Shown: positions 49,456 to 63,000 of the stretch, piece by piece
Position numbering within the stretch: position 1 is the stretch's first letter
Layout: every line of letters begins with the position of its first letter
Source: Psettodes erumei
Lineage: Eukaryota; Chordata; Actinopteri; Pleuronectiformes; Psettodidae
Length of the DNA: 64,000 nt
Reading direction: 5' to 3'
NCBI GenBank assembly: GCA_016785225.1
Contig: JAFBJZ010000877.1
Span: 372,001 to 436,000 of the forward strand
The notes under the pieces: model-generated
The model's input: the letters and a program-made list of their open reading frames with translations, nothing else
The model's database searches: none
What the model was told of the DNA's origin: nothing
Position numbers and translations under genes: made by a program

Positions 49456-52400
49456 TTAACTGGTAGCTAGCTTGCTCCGTACATCTGATGGCAGTAGATC
49501 CAGCAAGTTCTCCTCTACTATCAGCCCATTGACAGTCAGCAGGGGACAGTCCCCTATCTCCAGAGGTAGAGACTCCAGGCGGTTCCCTTTAATCTCCAGT
49601 CGGACCAGCTGAGCCAGATTGCCCACTCTACAGCTAAAATACGACAGGCAGTTGTTTCCAAGAGCCAAAATCTTTAGCCTTTTACAGGAGAACAGCTCCT
49701 CTGGCAACATCTCTAAAGAGTTAAAAGCAGCAGAGAAGAACTGGAGGCCCTGTGGGATGCCCACCTCAGGAGGTATAGAGGTGAGCTGGTTGTGAGAAAC
49801 ATCAAGGTGCCTGAGCTTGGTGCAATAAAAGAGTCGAGAGGGAAGCTTTCTTAGCTTGTTCCAGCTAATGTCCAGTGTCTCTAGGGAGGTGAGCTTACTG
49901 ATGTGATCGGGGATGTAAGTGATTTTGTTGTGCCACAGTCGAAGTGTCACTAAACGGCGACAGTGCTGTAAGCTCAGAATCTCCTCCACCGTGCTCAGTT
50001 TGTTTTCCTTCAGGTCTAACTCCTGCAGATTGTTTAGGCTGAAGACAGCACTTGGGATGCGCTCCAGCTCACAGCCCACTAACTCTAGTGAGACGAGGTT
50101 TGTTAACTTTTTAAGGGTGCTAAATGCTTGGAGTTTGACACCTTCATTATAGATGCACAGCTTCTGCAGCTGCAAAACCACATCCCCCACGCTGGGTGGG
50201 ATCTTTGTGAGGTTTGAGGAGAGAGTGAGGACTCTCAGAGCTCTGAGCTCTCGGAGGGAATCCAGAGTGGCACTTCTGGATACCTCATTGGTCAAAGGAC
50301 CATTCAAATGTAACTCCTCCAGGCCATGCAGGCTGTACATCCACATTGGCACCTCGTCTAAACTTTCAAAAGCCAGGCGAAGGACCTTTAATCGTTCCCT
50401 GAGGTGGTTGAGGGCAGGCAGCTGGAGCTTTGCAGGGCAGTAGATAAGCGATAATTCCCGAAGAGAGTCTAGCTTTGCCACACTCGGTGGGATGGTGACA
50501 TTTTTAACTTGCTCCAGCTTGAGTGATTCCATTTCGGTGATCTCAAAGACTGTGTCAGGAAGCCCTGGTAACATTAACAGGTGGAGCTCCAAGTGGTTAC
50601 TGGTGTTCCTTGCAAGTCGGGTGCGCAGCTTTTTGGCAGTCCACTCATAGTTGAGGTTGAGCTGATGCAGATGACTCTCACTGACCTCAGAGAGAAAGAC
50701 AGCAAATCTTTTAGAGTAAAGGGCATCGTATTGGTCCACAAGGTGCAGGAGGAATGCAAAGTCGTTCTTTACATCTGGTATATCATTAATACCTGTCTCT
50801 AGTCTGACATGCTCGAAGGAATACTCCTTCAGAGGCCGATGAAAAAGCCAGTAGAGCGAGTAGATGCACATAACTCCATACACTCCCACAAAACATATAT
50901 AGCAGTAGGCAAGTTTGGAGAAGAGATTGGCTTTGTTGTGGTTACAGCAATAGATATCAAAACCAGTCAGCTCAGGAGGAACAGAACAGCGAACTACTAT
51001 CTCAATGTTTGGTACCAGCACTGCGGTGTAGATAATGATTAAAAGGAACTTGAAGACCTTCAGTGATGTTTGTAGCACATGCATGAGATACAAGATGTCT
51101 GCTTCCTCTACATGAGTTCTGAACTTCTTCACCTTTTCAAACAGAGCTTTGGCCTGCTCTCCTTCCTTCTTATCCAAGACAGAAGGAGCTGACTGAGACT
51201 CTTTCTTTTCTGGATTAGACTTGACAGAGGAGGAGCGAAGAAGCCCAACAGTGTCTTCCTCATCTGCTCGTCGCTCAGCGGGCACCTTTGAGATAGTATT
51301 TTTCCTCCAGCTGACTAGCTTCTCTTCTCCTCTTTCCTCAGAAACCTCACTCAGGGCCCTTGTCGTCCAGGGTGAATCAAAGCACTTCCCGAGGATAGTT
51401 ACAAAGAGGTCAATCTTAGAAGATGTCCCGGGGAACTTGAACCAGAAGCTACTTGCTACCATGAAGATCATAGTGTGGATCACAACAAGGTATGGGAAGA
51501 ACTTTGCATACCAGTGGACAAACCTCTCATAACAATAGTGGTTGACAAACACATACTGGTGGATGTCTAGATTGTTCTTGCGGCCAACCACTTCCTGGAT
51601 GACTGGGCTTGCAGGTGTGACCAGTGTGTGCTGCAACGTCTCATTTTCCCTGTAGGTCCGAATGTGGCTACAGTCGATTATTTCTGGCGTTGGGCTGGTG
51701 AAGTGACTGGGCAGGCAAGCAATCTTGTCTTGGGTGAGCTGTGGTAAAAATAATTAATCGGATGAGAGTCAGAAAACGGATCGGTTGATTAGCTGCTGAA
51801 AACTGATTAGATTGATTTTAAAATGTGCTAAAATGGACCCTCGGCAGCTTGCAGTAGTGACAGTGTTTGCTCCAGGTTTGATGATGCAAACTGAAACGTA
51901 CAGAAAAGACTAAACTGTCTCCTTTTGTGTATGGTCTATTATTGCATCAATCCCACTTTTAGTTTACAAGTGTATAATGTCTACTAACAACCCGCAGGGT
52001 ACAACTTTTTTTTGAGTAAACCCAATTAAATGCTTGTTGCAGCTTCTCCAGACCTACAGATAACCTGTCATTAGAAGTGAAACCTACCTTGGTCTTTCAG
52101 TTTACAATTTTATTGGTGTTATTACCTCACTCCCACCATATTTCAGTGTAATCTGTATGTTTTTCTGCAAGCAACAGTTAAACCTCTGGTCCAGTTAAAC
52201 TTGTAGTACCTGCAGACGATGTAGTGATTTAGGCATCTACCCCAAGGTGCAATTTACTGATCTTCTTTTGATGTTTCCACTGTACTAGTCCTCTTTTGTC
52301 AGTATGCCTGTCTCAGCTTCACTAATTGAAAGGATGGGCAGTCCCTACTTTTATTCTGTAATAAAGCAAATGCTTACACCCTTCTCACAGCATTGTAATG

Positions 52401-52967
52401 TAATGAGGAAGCAAGTGGCAATATTTATTCTAAGTTATAATCACATCTTAATCACATTGCTTTTATCCTGCGCTATTTTAATGTGACAGAAATAATAAGG
52501 TAGTAAGAAGCGCATTAAGCAGCAAGTTAGTGATCTGAATCTGCAGTAAGTGGGTCAGGAGAAACAATTTAGTTCTATCTGTGTTGACTTGTAGGTCAAG
52601 GTAGAGACTGGCAAGTGTCAAAACAGAGAGACAGAGAGCAGGGAACGAATTATCCCCAAAGTTATTTTGACATGCCATAACAGACACAAATGGCACAAAT
52701 ATCTCAACAGACAGGTTAGGTTGTATCAGGTTGGTATCTACTGGCTATGTTACTAAATGGGCTAACACTTAAGGATTTTTAGAGCATATGATCACAAAAT
52801 CAGTGGGTGCTTTATAGGCGCCTCACCTGCAAGGTGCATCCAAAGACTCCGATCATGAGCATTGCGATGCACAGGTACTCCGAGAAAACATCCCACCAAG
52901 GTTTCAGGACCCGATACTTTGAGTTCAGTTCTGAGCCGAGGTTTCTGAATTCCCCCACTGGGATCAT
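49456..52967 (-). CDS. lrrc8e: LRRC8E, subunit of the volume-regulated anion channel
   Basis: Plasma-membrane channel subunit that joins LRRC8A in hexameric channels releasing chloride and small organic solutes on cell swelling. Two coding exons: 52967-52827 (47 codons) and 51738-49456 (stop included), 807 aa in all (human 796). Exon 1 starts MIPVGEF and contains TM1 (about 24-46). TM2 is at about 128-148, TM3 at about 285-305 and TM4 at about 330-355. The conserved cytosolic DKKEGEQAKALFEKVKKF precedes TM3. Leucine-rich repeats run from about 410 to the end. The intron after CTLQ, with the rest in one exon, matches the mammalian family. LRRC8E is preferred over the A-D paralogues by near-identity in ILGKCFDSPWTTRALSEVS and in the intracellular loop and LRR sequence. 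The second exon reads open upstream only to its acceptor at 51739-51740. Confidence 0.93.
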
Positions 52968-53754
52968 CCTGGCTGCCGCTGCTCCACACTGATGAAAGAA
53001 ACGAGTGGCTGTGAATTCTGAGGGCTAAAAAAGGCTTTCAACACAGTGCAGCCTCTGGAGAGCATCTTGTCAAAGGTTTTAAAGTCATATGACACAAAAA
53101 GACACAATCTAAGAACACAGAACATACTTTAAGGAGTGAATATTTAGATTCATTATGTAGATAGAGACTATTCAGGCTTCAGGTATCTATGGCCTTGAAC
53201 GAATAAACAGCCTGCTTTGGCGTTTGGGGTGGGTCTAAAGTGGATGAACTAGTTTGACAACAATGTCTGACAAACAGTAACTCCCAGTCAGGAAAGGGTT
53301 GAGGTAAGAGTTTAAGGTTTTTACTTTGTCCTGCTTTTTTCCCCCGATAACAGTTTATGAGAAAAACAAATCCCATGAATGCTGAGCCCATTTAAGAACA
53401 CCACTGCATCAAAATGACCCAAATAACCTATTTAATTTCTAATACAAAGTGTATAAAAGTGAATTTCCACAGATCAATAAATAGAGAAACCACTGTAGCA
53501 AACTTCTTGGTGGGTTTTTCTCCATTATTTTAGACAGTGCTTCTTCTGGTTAAAAGACGCATTTTAATATCATACCGTGAAGCGTTCTAGACTTCACTTT
53601 GAGAATTTATACAACCCTAAAGTTCCATGTTCATACTGCACCGTCCATTAACTTATATGTCTAATTGTTCTAAGTTTGTTTCTAATGTATAAGCACATAC
53701 AGTGCAGTAAACAAATCTGTGACATTCAGCTTCAACCAGGTGAATATCGCTTAC

Positions 53755-53870
53755 CTGCGCGCGAAGACGATCCACTAGTGTCCTGTAACGACCGCGACTC
53801 TGTTTTTCATAGTTAAGGATGAGCGCACCGACGTCAAGTTACAGAGAACATACACCTTGCACGCGGACGG
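53755..53870 (-). promoter_or_regulatory. lrrc8e: Likely non-coding first exon and promoter of lrrc8e
   Basis: On the minus strand a strong donor GCGCAG|GTAAGC falls at 53755/53754, downstream of a CpG-containing stretch. The coding exon has its own acceptor (TTTCATCAG) ending at 52989, 21 bases before the ATG. The two would join to form the 5' UTR. The transcription start is not visible. Confidence 0.45.
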
Positions 53871-53879
53871 GACTTTCAA

Positions 53880-56560
53880 AATAAAACACATTTTGAACAA
53901 GCAAGTGCAACGGTTTTGAGTGCTAACTTTACAATGAATAAGAAAAGAAAGATACTTTATGTAGTCTGCTGTAGATTATAGAGACCTCTGTGTTGAATTA
54001 ATATACATTTAATCATTGTATCTCTTTTATATCATACCTTGCTGAGGCTCTGTTGCTCTTCAAAAACATTTAAAAACACACTTTAGCACTTTAGCACATT
54101 AGCACCTGCCCCCTTCCCTTCATGCATTTTAATCTACTTTTGCTGTTTTGTTTTGTTGGTCTATTTATGACAAAAAATGAATACAATATACAAAACGAAA
54201 ATGGGTTTCCTATTTTTATGTTATTTCCACTAAGTTTGACAGAGCAATCACAAAAAAGTGGGCAGGTGATTATTTCTTTGAGCATATCTTTTCAAATGTA
54301 AAGTTTCCTTTTCATGTAAGAGCAGAACAGTCCTCACCCCCAGATATATCACAGACATAAAAAGTAGGAGTTGGTGCATGTAATAATTAGTTTTTACTTT
54401 ATCGCATACTGAATCACAAAAGTAATACTTTATCACGGTGTCTGTTGTGGGCCTAATGGTTGGGGTGTCCTGTAATTCTGCTGTTGGTTGGTGTGGGTGT
54501 TTCCTGGAGAATTTAGGGATGTAGACTTAAAACAGTAGTTGACTTGTGTAAATCACTGTAAAACATCTGTCTAAAATGCATTAAAGGATGCCAGTCTTTT
54601 TTTTCCCTCAAGGGGCACAGATGTTACTGCAGCTTAAGCAGTTTTCCTTTGTGGAGGGCCGCTGTGGCCTTAGTTTTCTTAGTTTGGCAGGATTAGGTCT
54701 TGATACTCTTGTAAACCCACATAATCAGGGAAGTGTTCCTCTTGGATAATATAATAATGGTCTGTCTCATCCACCTGCCAGACTCACGGAGGAAATGAGA
54801 TGTGTTGGCAGCCATCTTGGGTGGTCGATAAATGGCACACTTACAAATTTAGTGAGAGAATGAAAAACAAAGTAAATTCCAAAGAAAATTGTGACTTGGC
54901 TTATTGATATCTATGGTGAAACTTAAATTGGTACCAATGACTTGTTCATAATAAATATAATGAAAATATCTAATAGTGAACAGGTACAGGTTTGTTTGAG
55001 TCTAAAAGAACTTCAGCTCCCTCCAGTGGCCACTGCTGCTTTGAAAACCTGCGTGAACTGAACTTCCATGATCCAAATTCCAGCTCCACGTCAGGACAAT
55101 GTCTCGCATTAAAACAAATATTCCTGTGGTTAGGGGCTAAATGTTAAAAAAAAAAAAGAAAAAAGATGTCTATAGATCAGAGCTAACAAATGATTACACG
55201 ACAACAGCAGTACAATAAACATATATTTTACTTTACAATGTATTATTGTACAGGGCATTTTTGCTTGAAAAAAATTTACAAAGCAGACCTTAAATATTCT
55301 AATATCCATTCCAACTACTGACAGACAGGAAAAAAAAACTCCCTTTCGAAATGAAGCAAATTTTTACAAACATCCAAAATTAGCATGAACAGGCATTCCT
55401 ACTCAGTTACAATGCATGCTAGTTATTCAAAAACACAACACCAGGGTCCAATTCAATACAAAGCTGATGTCAGTTTAGAGGAACGAGAAAACCAAGAGAC
55501 TCTGAACAAATAAATAAAAAAGTGAGCTCTGAAATTCTGTACAAGACTTCTTAGATTATCAATGTACAAAACATCACTTAAAAACCTTTGTAGCTTAAAT
55601 TGCTGTTACAAATACACTTTTTAAGCAAGTTTTTTTGTCATTAGCATACAATATTTGAACACTAATGCACAAACGTGGTCACTTCTGTTTCTGAGGTCTG
55701 GTGGATGTGAAAACCAAAGATTCAACTGTGGGGAGAGGTTCTCAATTGTGTCAGTAAATAGTGTTCATTACAAAACACATTCAATGAGATGTTTGAATCC
55801 AAGTTATTTTTTGTCTTTTTTTCTGTTTCCTCTAAACACAGTCAAAACTCATCTCTTCATCCTCTTGGCACTCCCTAAACCAACTACAACAGACATGGTG
55901 TGATATCTCAGTGTTTTTTCCAAGACCTTTTCCCAAATATTTCACATACTACAAACCTTCCAGTGGCTATTAGTAAAAGGACATATTAGTTACTATGCAG
56001 TTACCACAAGGTCCTGCTTTTGCTGTACCAGCACTTGAATTTGAGACTTTGGGCCTCATGCAAAGAACCAAGAGAATGACCTGCTAGATTTGTTCTTAAG
56101 TGACATGTACATGTAATTTATCCATTGTATTTTCCGAAAAGATTGTGCTGCCATGTTTTGCTGTGACAACTACGCATTGTGGGAGGAGCAGAACATGTAT
56201 TCTTATGTAGTGACTTGGGTACACCGACAAATAAGTGGGCAGTTTGTTGAACGTGATGAGGAACACATACTGTATGTGTAAGCTCCACAAAGAAAAGTCA
56301 GAGAGGATCTAGGACAAAAGTACAAAAATGTTGTTGCATGAGGCCCGTTGTGGTGTGTAAGTTTCATCTTGTGGCTGTCTGGGTTAAACCTTTGCAACTT
56401 GTACACACCGCACAGTGTCTGTCTGTACCTTTCCAACACAAGCACCGCGAGACAATATACTGATGACAGGCATTGTAATGGCACTTTAAACTCTACGGCC
56501 CGCACTGACTGACAAATGTCACTCTTTTTTGTGTTTTTTTTTTTTTTTTTACATAACAGG
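53880..56560. other. Region between lrrc8e and keap1
   Basis: AT-rich with poly(T)/poly(A) runs (for example 56527-56550). No exon-quality ORF is seen. Part of 55200-57085 may be an extended keap1 3' UTR, since the minus-strand gene ends here, but no clear boundary is visible. Confidence 0.45.
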
Positions 56561-56570
56561 ATCATTTTAA

Positions 56571-56576
56571 TTTATT
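56571..56576 (-). terminator. keap1b: Candidate keap1 poly(A) signal
   Basis: TTTATT on the plus strand is AATAAA on the minus strand, about 510 bases beyond the keap1 stop. A poly(T) run on the plus strand follows close by. Other AT-rich hexamers further on cannot be excluded. Confidence 0.4.
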
Positions 56577-57085
56577 TTCCTCTCCTCAGATTAAACTTTT
56601 ACAACTTTTCCCCTGATGAATCTATGAGCCCATGAATGGCCCTTCTATAGTATACAGCCCTTTCCTCCCATTTGCTCAAACCTGGGAGAGGATGGTCCGA
56701 ATGAGGACATCAAATGTCAGATGTGAACGCACAGTTGGACTGAGGTCCAAGTCGGAGTTGGCGAAACCCAATTCACCACAAAAAACATGAAATCAAATTT
56801 CAGATTTTGGAAACAGGTCTGAAGGATCCAGGGTAATACGCAGTTTAAGTCCAATGCAGATACTCAGCTCACATCCTTTTTTTGACACCTTATCTTAGAG
56901 TATCAACACTGCACTTTTAAACAGATTATTTGTTATCCAGAACCAGCGAGGCAGCACGCTGAGTTTCAGCTCACCTCTGTCCCTAATCAGTCGTGAAAGT
57001 CCTTACTTTGATTTGGGAAGACAGAGTTGAGTTTCGGGGTGCTCGTTTGAATATGTGCATGTGTGACAGAGACGAGTGATGCGCT

Positions 57086-60000
57086 TCAGGTGCCTTTGCC
57101 GAAGGTCCCGCTGTGCCTCTGATTGTGGTGAGAACCAAAGCTGGAATTAGCCGTTGGCGCTGTACCACTCTCCCTCTCAGACTTTTGACACTGAGGAAGT
57201 TCTTTCTGGCAGGGCTCCATGGTGACGGCCACGCCCACGCCACTCCGCCCTGACGTCATGTGTGTCACCTCTGACCAGGTGTCCTTCTCCGGGTCGTAAC
57301 ACTCCACGCTGTCCAGGAAGGTGTTGCCATCGTAACCTCCTGTTAACAAAAGATTAAAATTTTGTTCCGTGAGTTTAGTTTTATGCTCAACAGCGGCGTA
57401 CACAATCGCGTTACTAAATCGTAGCTTACAGCAGGACTTTTCAAAGTCCGAAACTGTGAGCCCTGACTCAGCCAAAATCCGGGCAAGAGCAAATTGGAAT
57501 TTAAAGAATGCTGAATTAGCTATGAGCCATTCCTTTTGCAGTGTACAAGTGAACGTTCAGACAAGTTTCACAAGATAACCTTGATACTGAATGAAACTTA
57601 AGAACAGTTCTGGAGTTCTAAGGTGCTGTGATTTCTAAGGAGATTTATTTAAACATGCAAAGTGTGAGTCACATTGATTCACGCCTCAGAGTTTAATTAG
57701 CCCTGGCTGCCTTGTGATTACATTTCTTTTGTTACACCGTCACGCGCCAATACCTCCAAATTCAATTCATTTTCTAATACACAGGTCATATACTCCATTG
57801 TGATTTTTTTAGTTTTAAGTTGTGTTTGAAAATAACCAATTTTCCCCTTTTTATTTAAATGTGCAAATTAATCTGCTCAGTTTCACAGTTGTTGGCTTTT
57901 AAAATAGGTTAACAGAGTTCAGTGCACATTAACAAGAACAAGAAACTTTTCACCACTACTCACCCAACACATAGATGCGCCCATGTAATGCGGTGACTCC
58001 CAGAGCGCTGCGCCGGTGCCTCATGGAGGCAGCAAAGCTCCACGAGTCGGTTTCCACGTCGTAGCGCTCCACTGTGTTGAGCTGGTTGGTGCCATCGTAA
58101 CCCCCCATCACAAAGATATGATTCCCCAGTGAACACACACCTAAAACAAATACAGATCAAAGGCCAGTTTATCCCTGTGTTAGAAGAGTTTAGAAACTAC
58201 ACGATGGAGAGGAAGACTTATCTTTTCACCATGTCATCATCTTTGCTGTGACAGCAGTTATATAAAAAAATTGCAGATTTTGCCTTCAGTGGACATTTTT
58301 GTTGGCAGTCTTATATGATAATATTGCATACGTCTTAAATGCTGGGCTACCAGGACGCTTCCCATTTGGTTAAAACCCCCCTTTTGATTGCACTAGCACA
58401 AGTCAGAGGGCCTGCTACAGCACATTAAAAACCCTTGTGTATATTTGTAACACATATGACACCTCGCACAGCCACTTTTCAAGCACAGTGTTCTGTGGAG
58501 ACACAAGCATTTCATCAGGAAGTAGATCTGTATTTGTAAATTACCAGCTCCAGAGCGGACAGTGTTCATGGGGGCCATGGTTTTCCACTCATCCCTCTCT
58601 GGGTTGTAGCTCTCACAGGAGCTGAGCCGGTTGGCCCCGTCGAACCCCCCCACGGCGTAAAGCAGTCGGTTGATAACAGCCACGCCCACACCTATGCGCC
58701 GCGTCAACATGGGGGCTACTAGCTGCCACTGGTCCCTTTCTGGATCATACCTGCAGAAGAGAACCAATCCAAATCAGCATCTTCAATATTTTCAATATTT
58801 TCAACGGTTTATTTCCCTTTTTTTGACAACCACCCAGTAGGATTAGTCACTGTTGTGTTAAGGGCAAGATTGTTTATTCAGGTTCTCACTCAAACTCAGT
58901 TGTTTTTGTTGGAACACAATGCCAGGTTAAAGGCACTTCTGGGAACTGAACTGTGTGTGGCACACATTCATTTGCCAGTGTTGTGTCCGCTAATTTTTGG
59001 CTTATTTTTTTTTTTCTCTCCCTGTCTTGCTGCAGGTTGTGCCTCGCTCCACCTGGTGTCGGATGAGCTGCGCCTGAAGCGCATCCATTGTCAGCTGAGC
59101 TGCATGAAAACCTCCGTCAGCCAGCACTCTCCCCTTTTCTTCCACTGGTCTCAGAGCTGCAGTGTGGACCTGGACCTGAGCATGTTCCACCTGGGAAGCC
59201 TGAGGAAGCCGGTCGGGGCTCTCTGCCATTTTTGTTTAAGCCTGTTTTTTTTTCCATGGAGATGACAATTGCTTTGAGTTTCGTTTCTGCAGTTTAGTTG
59301 AGTTTTGTGTCAAGTTATCCGAGGGTGTTTATGATTTGGCCTTGAACACCCCGACGTCATTATTTGCTTCCAAAATCATTAAGAACTTTTTGTAATAAAT
59401 AGTAACTTCTTACTTCTAACTTCTTTGTTCTCCTAGACACCTCAGAAGAATTGATCGTATCAGCCAGATTGAACGTCTCTAGCATGAGATTCTTCTGTCA
59501 GGCCACATTCAGACAGGTTGGGCATGTTGCTTTTTCAGTCACTGTGGTTTGTCTGGTTAATGTTTGTCTGTTATCTGTCTGCATCACCTGAAGACTAAAG
59601 CCTTAAGAGTTTGGGTAAATGTTCAACAAAGAGTTCAGATGATTTACATAATTCACTGTTTAATAGACAACCTGACATGTTATGGATTGCATAACAGGTC
59701 TCTGTCTGAGTCACGCTAACGCAGCAGGCAACATTTGCTACTTGTTGATCGGCTAAGCGCTCAACATGATCCAGGCTCTTTATTCAAATTTATTTTGCGT
59801 TGTTGATGGCCAACTGTCAAGAGGAAGCTGAACAAATGGAAAAAAAGAAGCTATTATAAACTATGTGGAGAGAGGAAGGATAACACAAGGCTGTCTTTTG
59901 GCTATAGTAAATACGACTGCTAAAGAGCACTCTTCTGCAAGCTGACAGAAAGAAAGTAATGAAAATCTATTTTAATCCTTCTATTTTTAGCAACAACACA

Positions 60001-63000
60001 ATTTACTGTTTAGTTTCATTATATAAAAGGTTATTTCCCTGTAGAGAAACACTTCCTCATTGAAACTTTGTATGACTTAAATATATTACAGGAAATGGAA
60101 CAAAACTGATTATTTTTCAGGAAGTTACCTGAGCAGAGCACAGGTCTGTATTTTAAAAGTCCCCAGCTGAACTTTAGGCACATTTTAGGGATTATTCATT
60201 GAATCACTACAAATAAGGAAAACCAAAGAAACGGATCATATTAAATATGTGGGCTTTGAGAATAACCTGGCATAAATAAAAAGCAGATGTTGCCAGTTAA
60301 AAGATTATTTAATATCAGCATTGAACCAGGCTGCAGCAGTACAGGTAATGCAATTGACTTGATCTCCTCAGGAGAACTGCCGCACACAACAAATAACGTT
60401 AGCCTCACCCATTGAATGCCGCACTCACTTACCTTTCCACGCTATTATGATGAATGCACCCGTGTGATCCACCAACTGCATATATCATGCCGTCGATGAC
60501 GCCAACTCCGATTCGGTTCCTGGGCACGCTCATCGGCGCACACGGCAGCCAGCAGTTGTTCATAGGGTTGTAGCAATCCAGGGCGTTCGAGTCCATGTTG
60601 CCATCGGGCGCGTTGTTTCTTCCTCCTACGGCGTAGAAAAGCCCGCTGATCACACAGGCTGCCAGGCCACTGCGGGGCACCTGCAGGTCCGCTAGCCTCA
60701 GCCAGCTTCCCGTGCAGGGATTGTAGGCCTCCAGGTAGCTGAGAGACTGCCGGAAATAACCCCCCGCTGTGTAGATGAGCTGCGGCACCTTGGGAGTTCG
60801 GCACGAAATGACTTTGGTGGGCTTGTGGAGGGTGAGGTCCTGGAAGATCTGGGCCAGGTAGTCTTTGCACTGGGGGTCCCAGTCCAGAGACTGGAGCTGA
60901 GCCTGCAGGAAGTTGGGGGTTAGGGAGTGGCAGCGGACAGCCTGGAGTAAGGCCTGGACGTACGGACGCCGGTTCTCTCGGTCATAGCGCACCCAGGCCA
61001 CGCACGCCTGGAAGACTTCAGACTCGCAGCGCACATTGAGCTCGTCGCGGCTGATGAGGGTGACCAGTTGACAGTGGGACAAGTTGAAGAACTCCTCCTG
61101 GGTCGCCACCTGGAAGCAGGGGTACAGATAAAAAAATATGTCTGTGCTCCAACCATTGAATTATAGAGACAATCAAACAACGCGGCTGTAAATGGTGACT
61201 GAACTCCGTTCAGACAAATCCAACCCTTGCCAGAAACATGTGATCTTTGTGTGACCATTTAGTTTTACTTTAAAAATTACAATGCAGACATAATAAATAA
61301 GCCCTGTTTTGACTGGAGCACTTTCATTTGAGTTAACCTCATTCTTCTAATATCAACAGAGACAAGGCCAGCCCTAAAATGGATTTTACGTGACGCCCTC
61401 TCTCCGTCTCTTCAGTTCATCAGTAATCAGTAAGTGTCAATTTGTTTCTTTGTTGCTGCACTGTGCTGTCACCGTTTGCAGTCAGGTGCGCCCCGACCAT
61501 GAGCGAACCCACACCCCGCTGATCATGACTCACAGCTCGCTTTCATGTGAGCAGGCCTGAAGAGGGGAAAAAAAAGCCAGCCAACGAAAACCACAGCAGC
61601 ACAAGTGAAACAGCCTCTACTTGCATCAGGAAACACTTTACTACATTACTACAGATACTGACGCTTGGCTTCTGTTTTTTTTTTTAGCTATGAGCTGTGC
61701 AAATACATTTGCAATGTATCACTGCCCTAGTAGTAAAAAATAGTGATTAATATATTTATTTAATATCCCCTTTGGATTCCATGAGCATTGCTGAAGCAGC
61801 TACTGTCTGTGCTGAAATGCTCTCAAATCAAGACTTTCTGACTGCATCTCAAAATTTGCAACCAAAAACTGATCGTCTACATTATGGAACAGCCGCTAAA
61901 TGGCATCTGTTTAAAAAGTCATGGACAACTCATTTGTAGTTAAATAGCAATTACATGGGTAGGACAGCTTCTTCTGATGCTAGTGACTCCAGGCCTTCCA
62001 AAACAAAGTTTATGGGGTGTCCTGGCAGCGCAGTGCTTGACACGCCTACCGCACGAGTGCAACGTTCCCCCGGCTCTGCGCCTTCATGTCATGTCAAACA
62101 CCCATCTGTCTCTCTCCCCCGCGTTTTCCTGTGTGTTTCTGCATTATCAAATCAAGGCAGAGAACTGATGAGCGGAGCTTGTGACAGAAGCGCCGCCCGA
62201 GGCTCACCTGGCTGAAGTTCATGTAGATGTACTCCCGGGCCTTCTGGTGGAGCTCGGTGCAGCCGATCTGCTCGGCGAAGCTGGCGATGCCGATGGCGTT
62301 GCTGGGGTCGAGCTGCTGCACCAAGAAGTCACAACAGGCCTTGACCACGCTGTCGATCTGGTACATGACGGCGCCGTTCATCACGTGGATCACGCACTTC
62401 TCCCCCACGGAGATGCTGGCTGTGTAGGCAAACTCGATCAGTCTGTCCATAACCTGAATGGGTGAGGAGGATATGGGATTAGGGCAGAGCGAAGGGAGAA
62501 GGAGCAGGGTGAGGACAGAGGGAAGACTTACAGGGAGAGAAAAGGAGAAGGCGAACAAGGCTCTGCTGCTCTATTCAAGTGCATATTCATTTCTCCCAGG
62601 AACATATGCAGACATGGCATCTCATAAGCCAACAAGTGGTGGGTGTTGTGTGGCTCGAGTTGAGCTAATTAAACACCCACTTTAACTAAAGTGTACTCTA
62701 CCAAGTCTTGTGCTTTTCATTGTGCACACTTCAACTGCAGCGAGATCTTAATGCTCAAAAGTGTAACCTGTGTCAGTCACGCTAATTCAGAAGATTTTCA
62801 TTAGTACATTTCCCTTAAAACATACTCCCTGTTTTGAGAGAAGAGATCGGACTCACCCTGGGATGAATCCCCTCGATGGGCACCAGCTCCATACCGCACT
62901 CCTTCAGGCCATTGGTGAACATGGCCCTGAAGACTGGCGACGAGGAGGCCAGCACCACCTTGTGCGCCACGAAGTCCACCGCCTCCAGGTCCTTGTAGCG

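Noticed and set aside
50153..51532. Plus-strand ORFs opposite the lrrc8e exon
   Set aside because: Antisense shadows of a long real coding exon.
62181..62465. 94-codon plus-strand ORF opposite keap1 exon 2
   Set aside because: Shadow of a GC-rich real exon on the minus strand.
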